Assembly: GCA_014360645.1 (NCBI GenBank)
Contig: JACIXD010000002.1
Span: forward strand, 1-64,000
Length of the DNA: 64,000 nt
Direction of reading: 5' to 3'
Source: Actinomycetota bacterium
GTDB taxonomy: Bacteria; Actinomycetota; Geothermincolia; Geothermincolales; RBG-13-55-18
The notes beneath the pieces were generated by a model that worked only from the letters and a program-made list of their open reading frames with translations, made no database searches and was not told the origin of the DNA. The position numbers and the translations under genes were made by a program. Positions 41,582 through 50,928 of the stretch are shown here, piece after piece (position 1 is the stretch's first letter; the number at the start of each line of letters is the position of its first letter).

Positions 41582-42166
41582 TTATCGATTCTTATCCGCC
41601 TTCACCAGCGGACTCTCATCCTCATATATAGCACACAGCTCTTCCCTCGCGCGATGCAGATCGTCGTTTACCACCACGTAGCGGTATTCCTCGGCCGCCC
41701 TGCTCTCCTCCCTCGCGTTGCGCAGTCGGCGTTCCAACTCGCGGCCGCTCTCGGTGCCCCGACCCCGCAGGCGCCTTTCCAGCTCCTCCAGGGAGGGAGG
41801 CTTCACGAAGATCCCCACCGCATCCGGCACCTTCTCCCTCACCTGCCGCGCGCCCTGCACGTCGATCTCCAGGATCACGTCCCGGCCGCCCTCCAAACGC
41901 TCCATCACCTCGTCGCGCGGCGTGCCGTAGAGGTTTCCGTGCACCTCCGCCCACTCCAGGAACTCCCCACGGCCCGCCCGCTCGCGGAAGGTCTTTTCGT
42001 CCAGGAAGAAATAATGCACGCCGTGTCTTTCGCCCCTCCGGGGCCTCCTGGTGGTGGCGGATATCGACAGCCAGGCCGTGGGGTGCCGCCTCAGCAGCTC
42101 CTCGATGAGCGTGCCCTTTCCCGCTCCCGACGGTCCCGCGACGACAAAAAGACGTCCCCTGGGCAT
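41582..42166 (-). CDS. gmk: Guanylate kinase
   Basis: 194 residues from ATG 42166 (AGGAG, 5 bases). The P-loop GPSGAGKGTL is at the N-terminus. SISATTRRPRRGERHGVHYFFLD contains the GMP-binding residues, and GNLYGTPRDEV and DVILEIDVQGARQV follow as in the family. It phosphorylates GMP to GDP. mihF is upstream and rpoZ is downstream on the same strand. Confidence 0.97.
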   Translation of the reverse strand: MPRGRLFVVAGPSGAGKGTLIEELLRRHPTAWLSISATTRRPRRGERHGVHYFFLDEKTFRERAGRGEFLEWAEVHGNLYGTPRDEVMERLEGGRDVILEIDVQGARQVREKVPDAVGIFVKPPSLEELERRLRGRGTESGRELERRLRNAREESRAAEEYRYVVVNDDLHRAREELCAIYEDESPLVKADKNR

Positions 42167-42230
42167 TGCCACTCCTGCGGGTTTTGCGGCTGCGGCGGCT
42201 GTTTGATGCGGCCTCTTGTTCCCGTATGGT

Positions 42231-42548
42231 TCAGGAGAACTTCTCCTTGAGGGCGCTGATCTGTTTGGGTCCGAGCCCCTTGACGCGTCGCGTGGTGCTG
42301 ATGCCTATCTCCTCCATTATCTTCGCCGCCCGCAGCTTTCCCACGCCAGGGACCGACTCGATCACCGACTTCACCGTCATCTTGCCGTATATCTCATCAT
42401 CCGCCTTCTTGAGGATGTCGCTCACCTTGAGCTTGCCTTCCTTGAGCCTTTTCTTGATCTCCGCGCGCTCCTTACGCACCCGCGCCGCTTTCTCTAGGGC
42501 CGCCTTGCGCTGTTCCGCCGTCAGTTCCGGGAGCTCCTGCTTGGCCAT
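42231..42548 (-). CDS. mihF: Actinobacterial integration host factor (MihF-type)
   Basis: 105 residues. A basic, helical N-terminus (AALEKAARVRKERAEIKKRLKEG) is followed by a helix-hairpin-helix-like segment VIESVPGVGKLRAAKIMEEIGIS, the DNA-binding core of MihF. It ends KGLGPKQISALKEKFS. The protein bends DNA and in mycobacteria is essential for nucleoid organisation. The gene family is characteristic of Actinomycetota and supports the host assignment. GAGGAGG precedes the ATG, and a separate promoter lies upstream. Confidence 0.95.
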   Translation of the reverse strand: MAKQELPELTAEQRKAALEKAARVRKERAEIKKRLKEGKLKVSDILKKADDEIYGKMTVKSVIESVPGVGKLRAAKIMEEIGISTTRRVKGLGPKQISALKEKFS

Positions 42549-42596
42549 CTTAACCCTCCTCGAGTCAAAGCCAACCCTACAGCAACGGTCCTACCT

Positions 42597-42625
42597 AGTA
42601 TAATCCCACCTCTACCGGCACACAA
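42597..42625 (-). promoter_or_regulatory. Candidate promoter for mihF
   Basis: On the minus strand TTGTGT (42625-42620) and TATACT (42602-42597, 5 of 6) are separated by 17 bases. It lies in the 94-base gap between pyrE and mihF and would give a leader of about 40 bases. Confidence 0.5.
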
Positions 42626-42642
42626 GCGGGCCGCCCCGCGAC

Positions 42643-43215
42643 TCAACCTCCGTATCTGCTCCCGGGCGTGACCAGTTCCACGCCCTCCCGGCAGAGAGGA
42701 CACTCCGCGGGGTCCCAGGCCTTCGCCTCCAGCTGCAGCAGCACCTTCTTGGGCACGCCGAAGTCCCTGTCACCGCCGCGCTCGATGAGGGCGGCCAGTC
42801 CCCGCACCTCGGCTCCCGCCCCCCGCACCAGCTCCATGACCTCGCCCACCGACCCCCCCGTGGTGATGACGTCCTCCACCACCAGGACCCCGGCTCCCGC
42901 CGGTATGGCCTGTCCGCGGCGCAGCGCCAGCTTCCCTTCCCTGCGCTCGGCGAAGAGCATGCGCCTGCCCAGGGAGAGGGCCACCATGTAGCCGATGATG
43001 ATGCCCCCCAGCGCCGGGCTGACCACCAGGTCTATGTCTTTCTTCTCGAATCCCTTGGCCAGTGCTCCGGCCAGGCTCTCCGCGAGGTGGGGATGCTGCA
43101 GCACCAGGGCGCACTGCACGTAGGTGTCGCTGTGCAGCCCCGAGGTGAGGAGAAAATGTCCCCTCTGCACCGCCCCCTCCCGCTCGAAGATCTCCATCAC
43201 CTCAGCCGGGTTCAT
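42643..43215 (-). CDS. pyrE: Orotate phosphoribosyltransferase
   Basis: 190 residues from ATG 43215, overlapping the pyrD stop by four bases (ATGA). The PRPP motif is VLVVEDVITTGGSVGEVM, and LTSGLHSDTYVQ matches the family N-terminus. A C-terminal extension has two cysteines (DPAECPLCREGVEL), a CxxC-like pair found in some OPRTases. It adds ribose-5-phosphate from PRPP to orotate to give OMP. Last gene of the pyr operon. Confidence 0.96.
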   Translation of the reverse strand: MNPAEVMEIFEREGAVQRGHFLLTSGLHSDTYVQCALVLQHPHLAESLAGALAKGFEKKDIDLVVSPALGGIIIGYMVALSLGRRMLFAERREGKLALRRGQAIPAGAGVLVVEDVITTGGSVGEVMELVRGAGAEVRGLAALIERGGDRDFGVPKKVLLQLEAKAWDPAECPLCREGVELVTPGSRYGG

Positions 43216-44207
43216 ATCATCTCCCCCTTTCCGTGCCTTTCGGTCCGTTCCTGGCTCCCCGCGCCCCCTCCGTCCGCCTGCTCTCCGAAGCCTCCGCGGT
43301 GCGCCACGCCCACCAGCCCGGCTACGCCGGCGATCCCCTTGCGCGAGAGGAAGTCCGCGATGCCCTCCGCGACGGCCAGAGGAGCCCAGGGGTCCACGAA
43401 GTTCAGGGTGCCGACCGCCACCGCGCTCGCCCCCGCCATGATCAGCTCCACGGCATCCTCCCAGCCCCAGATGCCCCCCATGCCGATGATGGGGATGTCG
43501 ACGCTCGCGAACGCCTCCCACACCGCGAGCACCGCCACGGGGTGTATGGCCGGTCCCGACAGCCCCCCCGTCGCGTTACCGAGTCCGGGCACCCCTTTCT
43601 CTATGTCTATGGCCATGGCCGGCAACGTGTTGACCAGGCTCAGGCCGTCCGCCCCCGCCCGCGCCACCGCGGCGCACATGCCCTTCATGTCCGCCGTGCG
43701 CGGGGAGAGCTTGACGAACAGCGGCAGATCGCAGCGCTCCTTCACCCTGCTCACCAGCCTGGCCGCGTCTTCGGCGCTCGCGGAGAAATGCATCCCCCCT
43801 TTCCTCACGTTGGGGCAGGAGATGTTCAGCTCCAGCGCCGCCGCCAGGCCCGCGGCGCACACCTCTCCCGCCACCTTTGCGTATTCCTCCTCGCTGAAAC
43901 CGGCCACGTTGACCCATACCGGGACTCCCATCCCCGCCAGCCAGGGCAGATCCCGTTCCAGGAAGACCTCGAGGCCGGGGTTCTCGAGCCCGATGGAGTT
44001 GAGCATGCCGCAGGGGGTCTCCCACAGGCGCGGCGGGGGGTTTCCGGCGCAGGGACGCAGGGTGACGGACTTGGTGATGATTCCGCCAAGGCCGCCGGGG
44101 TCCATCCATTCCGCGTACTCCCTGCCGTTTCCCCAGGTGCCGGAGCAGACCAGCACCGGGTTTCGCATGCGGATACCGGCTATCTCCGTGCCCAGCAGGG
44201 CCTCCAT
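43212..44207 (-). CDS. pyrD: Dihydroorotate dehydrogenase B, catalytic subunit
   Basis: 331 residues from ATG 44207. FMN-binding barrel of class 1B: NPVLVCSGTWGNG, the lysine in ITKSVTL, ELNISCPNV (with the catalytic cysteine in NISCPN), and GMGGIWGWEDAVELIMAGASAVAVGT. It oxidises dihydroorotate to orotate, passing electrons to PyrK and NAD. It starts one base after the pyrK stop and overlaps pyrE by 4 bases. The C-terminal 25 residues are Gly/Gln-rich and unusual. Confidence 0.96.
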   Translation of the reverse strand: MEALLGTEIAGIRMRNPVLVCSGTWGNGREYAEWMDPGGLGGIITKSVTLRPCAGNPPPRLWETPCGMLNSIGLENPGLEVFLERDLPWLAGMGVPVWVNVAGFSEEEYAKVAGEVCAAGLAAALELNISCPNVRKGGMHFSASAEDAARLVSRVKERCDLPLFVKLSPRTADMKGMCAAVARAGADGLSLVNTLPAMAIDIEKGVPGLGNATGGLSGPAIHPVAVLAVWEAFASVDIPIIGMGGIWGWEDAVELIMAGASAVAVGTLNFVDPWAPLAVAEGIADFLSRKGIAGVAGLVGVAHRGGFGEQADGGGAGSQERTERHGKGEMI

Positions 44208-44208
44208 C

Positions 44209-45030
44209 TCACCTCGCCCCATCGCCTTGCCCCGATCGCCGCGCGGGGGCGTCCTGGAACCTCTCCCAGTCCAGCTCGCCTGCGAAGAACACCGGGCCGT
44301 CCCTGCAGGCGGCAAGGTAGGAACCGCCGCCCCCCTCCGCCGGAACCGCGCATCCCCTGCAGGCCCCCACCCCGCAGGCCATGCGTTCCTCCACACTCAC
44401 CTGCGTGCGCTCCAGCTCCTCCTCGCCGAGGCCGCCCACCAGCCCGGAGAGCATCTCCCGCGGCCCGCAGGCGTACAGGGCCGCCCCGGGGCGTCCCCCG
44501 CTCTCACGGAGCAGCTCGAGGACCGTGCCCCGGTATCCCGCGCTCCCGTCCCGGGTGGCCAGGTCGAGTCGGCATTCCATCGCCAGGAGCTCCGGGAGGG
44601 TTCCGTAATCTCCGGCGCCCTCCACCCCCCAGTATAGCGAGAACCGAAGCTTCCGGCCGCGCATGACGCGGGCCAGGAAGCGCAGGGGCGCGATTCCCGC
44701 TCCCCCCGCCACCAGCAGGTGCTCCCTCGCGCCCTCGAGGACGGCAAATCCCCTTCCCAGCGGCCCCAGGAGGTCCAGGGTCTCGCCCGCCTCCCGTGCG
44801 CACAGCCACCTCGATCCCGCCCCCGCCGGGCGCACCAGGAGCGCCAGCTCGCCGCTACTCGACACGGTGAGGCTGAAGGGCCGCCTAAGGATGCGGCCGT
44901 CGCCTCCGCACAGCACGTGCAGGAACTGGCCGGGAACGGCCTCCAGGTCGCGCGGCAACTCCAGGACCAGCTCGGTGGCGCAGCCGAAGAGGTTCTTCTC
45001 CGCGATGGCGACCCGGTATCTCGCCGGCAA
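44209..45030 (-). CDS. pyrK: Dihydroorotate dehydrogenase electron-transfer subunit
   Basis: 273 residues from TTG 45030. FAD/NAD ferredoxin-reductase fold (RPFSLTVS for FAD, LVAGGAGIAPLRFLARVM for NAD). The [2Fe-2S] ligands are in CGVGACRGCAV and a later cysteine in AACRDGPVF. It links PyrD to NAD. It begins 3 bases after the CarB-like stop, indicating translational coupling. Confidence 0.96.
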   Translation of the reverse strand: MPARYRVAIAEKNLFGCATELVLELPRDLEAVPGQFLHVLCGGDGRILRRPFSLTVSSSGELALLVRPAGAGSRWLCAREAGETLDLLGPLGRGFAVLEGAREHLLVAGGAGIAPLRFLARVMRGRKLRFSLYWGVEGAGDYGTLPELLAMECRLDLATRDGSAGYRGTVLELLRESGGRPGAALYACGPREMLSGLVGGLGEEELERTQVSVEERMACGVGACRGCAVPAEGGGGSYLAACRDGPVFFAGELDWERFQDAPARRSGQGDGAR

Positions 45031-45033
45031 CCC

Positions 45034-47871
45034 TCAACGCCCCCCCGCTCTCCCGGCGGCGGGCAGATATTCCGAGAGCGCCCTGGCCTCCCGCGGCGTC
45101 GTGGCGGCCTCCCTCAGTCCCAACGCCAAGGCCATGGCCGCCTCCATGCTGGTGACGCAGGGAACGCCGTACCGCACCGAGGCCTCGCGGATGTAGAAAC
45201 CGTCGCAGTGGGGATGCCTGCCGCGCGGGATGTTCACCACCAGGCTCACCTCGCCGTTGCGTATGTGGTCGAGGATGTTGGGGCGCCCCTCGCGCAGCTT
45301 GCACACCGTCTCCACCTCCAAGCCCGCCGCGGAGAGGGTGTGCGCCGTTCCCCGCGTGGCCATGATGCGGTATCCCGCCTGCACCAGCTCCCTCGCCAGC
45401 AACACCGCCCGGCGCTTGTCGCGGTTGGCCACGCTGAGGAGTGCCGCGCCCCCGAGTCTTGGACGTATCCCCAGGCTCACCAGGGCCTTGCCCAGGGCGG
45501 TCCCGTAATCCGGCGCCGTGCCCATCACCGACCCCGGGGTGCGGCGCGGTGACGTCGGCAGGATGTCCGCGTCCGCGAGGTCTCCGCCGGGGGGCAGGGG
45601 AACGCGTACCGACACCCGCGCATGCGCCTCTTCGGCGACCGCGCCCTCCTCGCCGAGCAGAGCGCAGATCCCCAGGTACGCCAGCGGCACGCCGGAAGCC
45701 CTCTCCAGGAAGGAGAGGTCCTCCGAGGCCCCCGGCTCCGCCGACCATATCCTCATCCCCTCACCGTCGGCCGCCAGGCGAAGGGAGAGATTGCCCCTCC
45801 AGCCCAGCGCCTCCACGGCCCCGCGCGCCAGCCCCGCCGCCAGCAGCCTCTGCTGCGTGGTGAGGGATACGGGCGGAAAGACCGCCATGCCCTCGCCGGG
45901 CGACAACCCTGCGGCGCCGAGCTGTTCCCACACCAGGGCCGCCAGGCAACCCCGCAGGCCTCCCACCGCCTCCACCCTCACCTCCCGCGTCTCCTCGTCG
46001 AGGGAGCGCCAGAGGGTCCGCGCCCCCATCTCCGACGCCAGCCTCTCCGCTTCCCGGGGCGTGAAGGCTATGGCCGTGGTCCCCACCCTTCCCCCTGCGG
46101 CGCCCTGCACATGCAGGGGATAGGCAAGGCCCTCCGGGGGGCCGGCGCACCCTTCGCGGCCGGGATAGAAGTCCACCACGGGCAAGCCCGCCGACCGCAG
46201 CCTCTCCAGGACCTGCGCGGGGCGCTCCGCGTCCAGGAGCTCCTCCGCCCCCAGGACCTCCAAGCCCCTATGCCCCGCCTCGCGGGCGCAGGATGCCGCA
46301 CCGTCCCCGCCGTAGTGGGCCACCAGCCGTGTGCATCCCAGCTCGCGGGCGGCCGACGCCACCTCCTCCGGGTGCAGCTCCCCTATGAAGACCGCGTCCA
46401 TCACCACTGCCGCCAGCATGGCCAAGCCGGGGTCGGGGGTGTACAGGGCCGTCCCCAGCCCCATCTCCCGCGCCGCAAAGGCCGCCCGCAAGCACCCCGC
46501 CTGCCGGTCGTGCCCCCCGCCCTCTCCCGTTCCGCCGTCGAGGAACATGAGCCCCCCCGCGGACAGGCCGCCGGCGGGGCGGGTCACGCACCTCCATGTG
46601 GGGGAGGGGTTTCCCGCCTCCTTCTCCTTGTCGGACATCTCCCGCAGGCGCTGCCATCCCTCCGGATCCGGGGTCCTGCAGCCGCCCCCCTTCCGCTCCA
46701 TGTATTCGCGGGCCAGGGAGGCCGCGCGGGCCGGGCTGTCCGCCACCCAGGCCCTCCACGAATCGGAGCGGCGCGCCGTCCACAGGGGCCCCTCGCCGCC
46801 GTCCTCCCCCGCCTCTCCGCGTACCGGCACGGCGACCAGGAAGCCCCGCGGGTCCTCGCGCCCCACCCTTCCCGCCGCCTCCTCCACGCCCGCGCCCATG
46901 GCCAGGAGCGCCTGCGCCCGCACCAGATCCGCTCCCAGGAGGGTCTCCATCAGAGCCAGGGAGCTCCCGCCCGCGGGGTTGATGTCCAGGACGTATATCT
47001 CCTCCCAGGCCGGGGAGGCCGCCAGCTTCACCTCGCTGACCCCCGTCAGGCCCGCGACCTCCGCGGCGCGGAGGGCCATCTCCCCCAGAGCGTAGGCGGC
47101 CTCGCGTCCCGCGCTGCGCGGCGGCGCCACCAGCACCGCGTCCCCCTCGTGCATGGTCAGGGGCGAGAGCTGTTCCAGCATGCCCGCCACGCGCGCCTCT
47201 CCGCCCTCATCCCGCATCACCAGCGCCACGAACTTGGTCCACCCCTCCAGGGCCTCCTCCACCAGGAGCTCCCCTGTGAGGCTCTCCCGCAAGGCCTTCT
47301 CTACCAGTTCCTGGTAATCCTCCCGGTTATAGGCCAGCCCCGTCCCCCTGCCTCCCTCGGAGAAGTACGCCCTGGCCACCAGCGGGAATCCCAGGCGGTC
47401 CGCGGCCGCCTGCGCCTCCCCCATGCCGCGCACCGCCTGGCCGCGGGGATTGGCGATGCCGCCCGATTCCAGCGCCTCGCGGAGCAGGGAACGGTCCCCG
47501 CACGTCCACCAGGCGCGGTCGTCCCAGCCGGGGGTGGTCACGCCCAGGCGGTGGTGAACCCCCTCCGCGCTGAGGCGCGACGCCAGCGCCCCCGCCCTCC
47601 TTCCCCCCGCCCCGTACCAGATGGAGCTCACCCCCCGGCTCTCCGCGATGGCCTCGACCACCTCCGGCAGGGGGGGCTCCACGTAGAGGTCGTCGCCGGC
47701 CGCCCCCAGGTCCATGAGCGTGGAGGGGTCGTCCTCCAGCACCAGCACGCGGTGCCCGGCGCGGCGCAGCAGCGCGCAGAGACGCGCCGCCTGCCACTTC
47801 AGCCAGGTCCCCTGCGCGGGCATAACCGGCCCGGGCCCCACCACCAGGGCAACGGATCCATTCCGCTCCAT
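45034..47871 (-). CDS. Carbamoyl-phosphate synthase large-subunit homologue with a degenerate second active site
   Basis: 945 residues in one uninterrupted frame, versus about 1070 for CarB. It has the full domain plan. The first half keeps the glycine loop EGGRG (172-176), MHEGD (240-244) and DINP (296-299), where CarB has E-x-N-P-R, so Arg is Ala here. In the second half the metal site corresponding to EVNPR reads SAEPG (710-714), and the LGG loop and HSGDS motif are lost. The C-terminal MGS domain (about 805-920: SVANRDKRRAVLLAREL, LREGRPNILDHIRNG, NIPRGR) is well conserved. No carA is present in the operon. It starts 60 bases after pyrC and is coupled to pyrK. It is probably a pseudoenzyme or regulator; catalysis is doubtful. 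Confidence 0.75.
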   Translation of the reverse strand: MERNGSVALVVGPGPVMPAQGTWLKWQAARLCALLRRAGHRVLVLEDDPSTLMDLGAAGDDLYVEPPLPEVVEAIAESRGVSSIWYGAGGRRAGALASRLSAEGVHHRLGVTTPGWDDRAWWTCGDRSLLREALESGGIANPRGQAVRGMGEAQAAADRLGFPLVARAYFSEGGRGTGLAYNREDYQELVEKALRESLTGELLVEEALEGWTKFVALVMRDEGGEARVAGMLEQLSPLTMHEGDAVLVAPPRSAGREAAYALGEMALRAAEVAGLTGVSEVKLAASPAWEEIYVLDINPAGGSSLALMETLLGADLVRAQALLAMGAGVEEAAGRVGREDPRGFLVAVPVRGEAGEDGGEGPLWTARRSDSWRAWVADSPARAASLAREYMERKGGGCRTPDPEGWQRLREMSDKEKEAGNPSPTWRCVTRPAGGLSAGGLMFLDGGTGEGGGHDRQAGCLRAAFAAREMGLGTALYTPDPGLAMLAAVVMDAVFIGELHPEEVASAARELGCTRLVAHYGGDGAASCAREAGHRGLEVLGAEELLDAERPAQVLERLRSAGLPVVDFYPGREGCAGPPEGLAYPLHVQGAAGGRVGTTAIAFTPREAERLASEMGARTLWRSLDEETREVRVEAVGGLRGCLAALVWEQLGAAGLSPGEGMAVFPPVSLTTQQRLLAAGLARGAVEALGWRGNLSLRLAADGEGMRIWSAEPGASEDLSFLERASGVPLAYLGICALLGEEGAVAEEAHARVSVRVPLPPGGDLADADILPTSPRRTPGSVMGTAPDYGTALGKALVSLGIRPRLGGAALLSVANRDKRRAVLLARELVQAGYRIMATRGTAHTLSAAGLEVETVCKLREGRPNILDHIRNGEVSLVVNIPRGRHPHCDGFYIREASVRYGVPCVTSMEAAMALALGLREAATTPREARALSEYLPAAGRAGGR

Positions 47872-47931
47872 CTCAGTCCTTCCCCCCTTCGCCGCTCTCC
47901 ACCGCCGGCGGCCGGCTCCGAGCTCCGACCC

Positions 47932-49248
47932 TCATCCTCGTCGCCCTCCGCCCCCGCCCCCGTGAACCACCCTGCCGCCCTTGATAGTGCAGGCCACACG
48001 GCCCTTCACCGCCCTGCCGTGGAAGGGACAGTTCCTTCCCTTGGACGCGAAGCGCGTCGCGTCCAGCGTCCATTCCTCCTCCAGGTCCAGGAGGACGAGG
48101 TCGGCCCTGGCCCCGACCACGATACCGCCTCCGTAATCCGGCGGCTCCAGGCCCAGCACCGCCGCGGGCCCGCGGGTGAGCGCCTCCAGCAGTCGCATGA
48201 GCGTGAGCTCCCCGCCCTCCACGAGCTCGCGGTAGAGCACCGGGAACGCGCTCTCCATGCCCACCACCCCGAAGGGGGCGTAGTCGAACTCCTTTTCCTT
48301 GTCCTCGCGCCTGTGGGGCGCGTGGTCGGTGGCCACGGCGTCTATGGTGCCGTCGCGCAAGGCCTCGCGCAGCGCCGCCACGTCGGCGGGGGTACGCAGG
48401 GGAGGGCTCATCTTGTACGAGGTGTCGTAATCCCCGATGTCCCTCTCGCTCAGTACCAGGTGATGCGGCGTCACCTCGGCCGTCACTCTGACCCCTCGCT
48501 CCTTGGCCTCCCTGACCATGGCCGCGGAGCGCGCGGTGCTGATATGGGCGAGGTGCAGCCGGCCCCCCGTCTCCTCCGCGAGGAGGATATCCCGCGCCAC
48601 CATCACCTCCTCCGCCAGCGAGGGGATGCCGCGCAGGCCAAGGGCCACCGACGCCGCGCCTTCGTTGACCTGCCCACCGCGCGAGAGCCGGGCGTCCTCG
48701 GGGTGGGAGATGATCAGGCCTCCGAAGGCGGAAGCGTACTGCAGCGCCAGGCGCATGATGCCCGCGTCCTCCACCCCCGCCCCGTCGTCGGAAAAAGCCC
48801 TCACGCGGGCCTCGCAGGCGTGCATGAGGCCCAGGTCCGCGAGGTCCCGACCCTCCCTGCCCCTGGTGATGCACCCCACCACGTAGAGGTCCGCGAGCCC
48901 CAGGGCCCGGGCCCTGGCCGCCAGGCCGGAAACCACCGCGGGGTGGTCCAGGGGCGGTCGGGTGTTGGGCATGCAGCACACCGCGGCGTATCCGCCCCTC
49001 AAGGCCGCCTCAAGGCCCGTCTCCAGGGTCTCGGCGTCCTCGTCCCCGGGTTCCCTGAGGTGGGCGTGCAGCTCGAGGAAGGCGGGAGCGAGCACCAACC
49101 CGGACGCCTCCAACACCTCACGCCCCTCGCGCCCGATGCCCCTGCCCACCTCCGCGATGCGCCCCCTGGACACCAGCACATCGGCGTGCTCGTCCGTGCC
49201 CTGGAAGGGGTCCACGACCCTGGCGCCGGCTATGAGCAGCTCAGGCAA
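47932..49248 (-). CDS. pyrC: Dihydroorotase
   Basis: 438 residues from TTG 49248, overlapping pyrB by 8 bases. Amidohydrolase motifs: ELHAHLREPG (metal histidines, with Glu for the usual Asp), MPNTRPP, EVTPHHL (histidines) and ATDHAPHRREDKE with the catalytic aspartate. It closes carbamoyl-aspartate to dihydroorotate. The tail is Gly-rich (GGGGGGRR). It belongs to the class I type with a binuclear zinc centre. Confidence 0.96.
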   Translation of the reverse strand: MPELLIAGARVVDPFQGTDEHADVLVSRGRIAEVGRGIGREGREVLEASGLVLAPAFLELHAHLREPGDEDAETLETGLEAALRGGYAAVCCMPNTRPPLDHPAVVSGLAARARALGLADLYVVGCITRGREGRDLADLGLMHACEARVRAFSDDGAGVEDAGIMRLALQYASAFGGLIISHPEDARLSRGGQVNEGAASVALGLRGIPSLAEEVMVARDILLAEETGGRLHLAHISTARSAAMVREAKERGVRVTAEVTPHHLVLSERDIGDYDTSYKMSPPLRTPADVAALREALRDGTIDAVATDHAPHRREDKEKEFDYAPFGVVGMESAFPVLYRELVEGGELTLMRLLEALTRGPAAVLGLEPPDYGGGIVVGARADLVLLDLEEEWTLDATRFASKGRNCPFHGRAVKGRVACTIKGGRVVHGGGGGGRRG

Positions 49249-50176
49249 CTTCGCTCCCTCCTTCCGCGCCCCCCAGGAGGGTGAACAGCGCCGCCATGCG
49301 CACCGCCACCCCCGCCGTCACCTGCGCGGTCACCGCGGCGTAGGGCGCGTCCGCCACCTCCCCCGCGATCTCCACCCCCCGGTTCATGGGTCCCGGGTGC
49401 ATCACCAACGCCCCCGGCCGCGCCCGACCCATGCGCTCCGCGTTCAACTGGTAGAACCTGGTATACTCTTCCAGGGACGGCACCCTCCCTTCCTGCTGGC
49501 GTTCCCTCTGCATGCGCAGCATGTAGATGACGTCGCAGCGGGGCAGCGCCGCCTCGAAGTCGTGGACGTACTCCACCCCCTCCACGGGAGCGGGCGGCAG
49601 CAGGGTCGGGGGCCCCACCGCCAGCACCTCCATGCCCACGGCCCGGCAGGCCTTCATCCCGGAGCGCGCCACGCGCGAGTGCAGCACGTCCCCCACGAAG
49701 GCGACGGTCCGTCCTTCCAGGTCACCCAGCCTCTCCCGCATGGTGAAGAGGTCCAGTAATGCCTGGGTGGGATGGGCATGCATACCGTCCCCCGCGTTGA
49801 GGATGGTGGCCTCCGTCCAGCGTCGAAGCAGCCAGGGCGCTCCCGCCACCGGATGCCTCACCACCACCGCGTCCACCCCCATGGCCTCCAGGGTGAGGGC
49901 GGTGTCCTTGAGGCTTTCCCCCTTCTCCACGCTGGAGGCGGAGGCGGTGAAGTTGAGCACGTCGGCGCTGAGGCGTTTGGCGGCGAGCTCGAAGGAGAGC
50001 CGCGTGCGCGTGGAGGGCTCGTAGAAGAGATTGGCCACCGTCTTGCCGCGCAGGGACGGGACCTTCTTGATGGGGCGCCGCAGCACCTCGGCGAAAGAGC
50101 GCGCCATGTCCAGCATCCGCTCTATGCCGTCGCGGTCGAGGTCATCGATGTCCAGCAGGTGGCGTCGCTCCGCCAT
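49241..50176 (-). CDS. pyrB: Aspartate carbamoyltransferase catalytic chain
   Basis: 311 residues. Carbamoyl phosphate is bound by YEPSTRTRLSFELAAKRL and HPTQALLDLFTMRE; the conserved HPGPMNRGVEI closes the aspartate site. It commits carbamoyl phosphate to pyrimidine synthesis. AAGGGG precedes the ATG, 67 bases after the pyrR stop. No pyrI is present. Confidence 0.97.
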   Translation of the reverse strand: MAERRHLLDIDDLDRDGIERMLDMARSFAEVLRRPIKKVPSLRGKTVANLFYEPSTRTRLSFELAAKRLSADVLNFTASASSVEKGESLKDTALTLEAMGVDAVVVRHPVAGAPWLLRRWTEATILNAGDGMHAHPTQALLDLFTMRERLGDLEGRTVAFVGDVLHSRVARSGMKACRAVGMEVLAVGPPTLLPPAPVEGVEYVHDFEAALPRCDVIYMLRMQRERQQEGRVPSLEEYTRFYQLNAERMGRARPGALVMHPGPMNRGVEIAGEVADAPYAAVTAQVTAGVAVRMAALFTLLGGAEGGSEVA

Positions 50177-50243
50177 CTCCTCACCCCTTCACTGCCCCCG
50201 GGTCGCACCGCCCCCGGGACCCCGCTCCCGGTTTCGGGGGCGG

Positions 50244-50852
<609 letters not shown>

Positions 50853-50867
50853 TTATGTTCCCTTGCC

Positions 50868-50881
50868 AGCCTCACGGGACT
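50868..50881 (-). promoter_or_regulatory. PyrR-binding RNA motif
   Basis: On the minus strand AGTCCCGTGAGGCT matches the PyrR-binding consensus ARUCCNGNGAGGYU at every defined position. It lies about 80 bases upstream of pyrR, between a candidate promoter and the attenuator hairpin. Confidence 0.85.
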
Positions 50882-50899
50882 GATTTAAAGGTCTTTTTT

Positions 50900-50928
50900 A
50901 CTGTATCACCGCTTCTTCCGGGGGGCAA
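50900..50928 (-). promoter_or_regulatory. Candidate promoter of the pyr operon
   Basis: On the minus strand TTGCCC (50928-50923) and TACAGT (50905-50900), each 4 of 6, with a 17-base spacer. The predicted start is near 50893, just upstream of the PyrR site. Confidence 0.5.

Noticed and set aside
45034-47871. CarB-like gene as a decaying pseudogene
   Set aside because: No stop or frameshift over 945 codons, a good ribosome site, coupling to pyrK and a conserved MGS domain argue for a maintained protein.
45622-49284. Open frame of 1220 codons on the plus strand
   Set aside because: It is the GC-driven antisense shadow of carB-like, pyrC and pyrB genes, with no start signal or domain.
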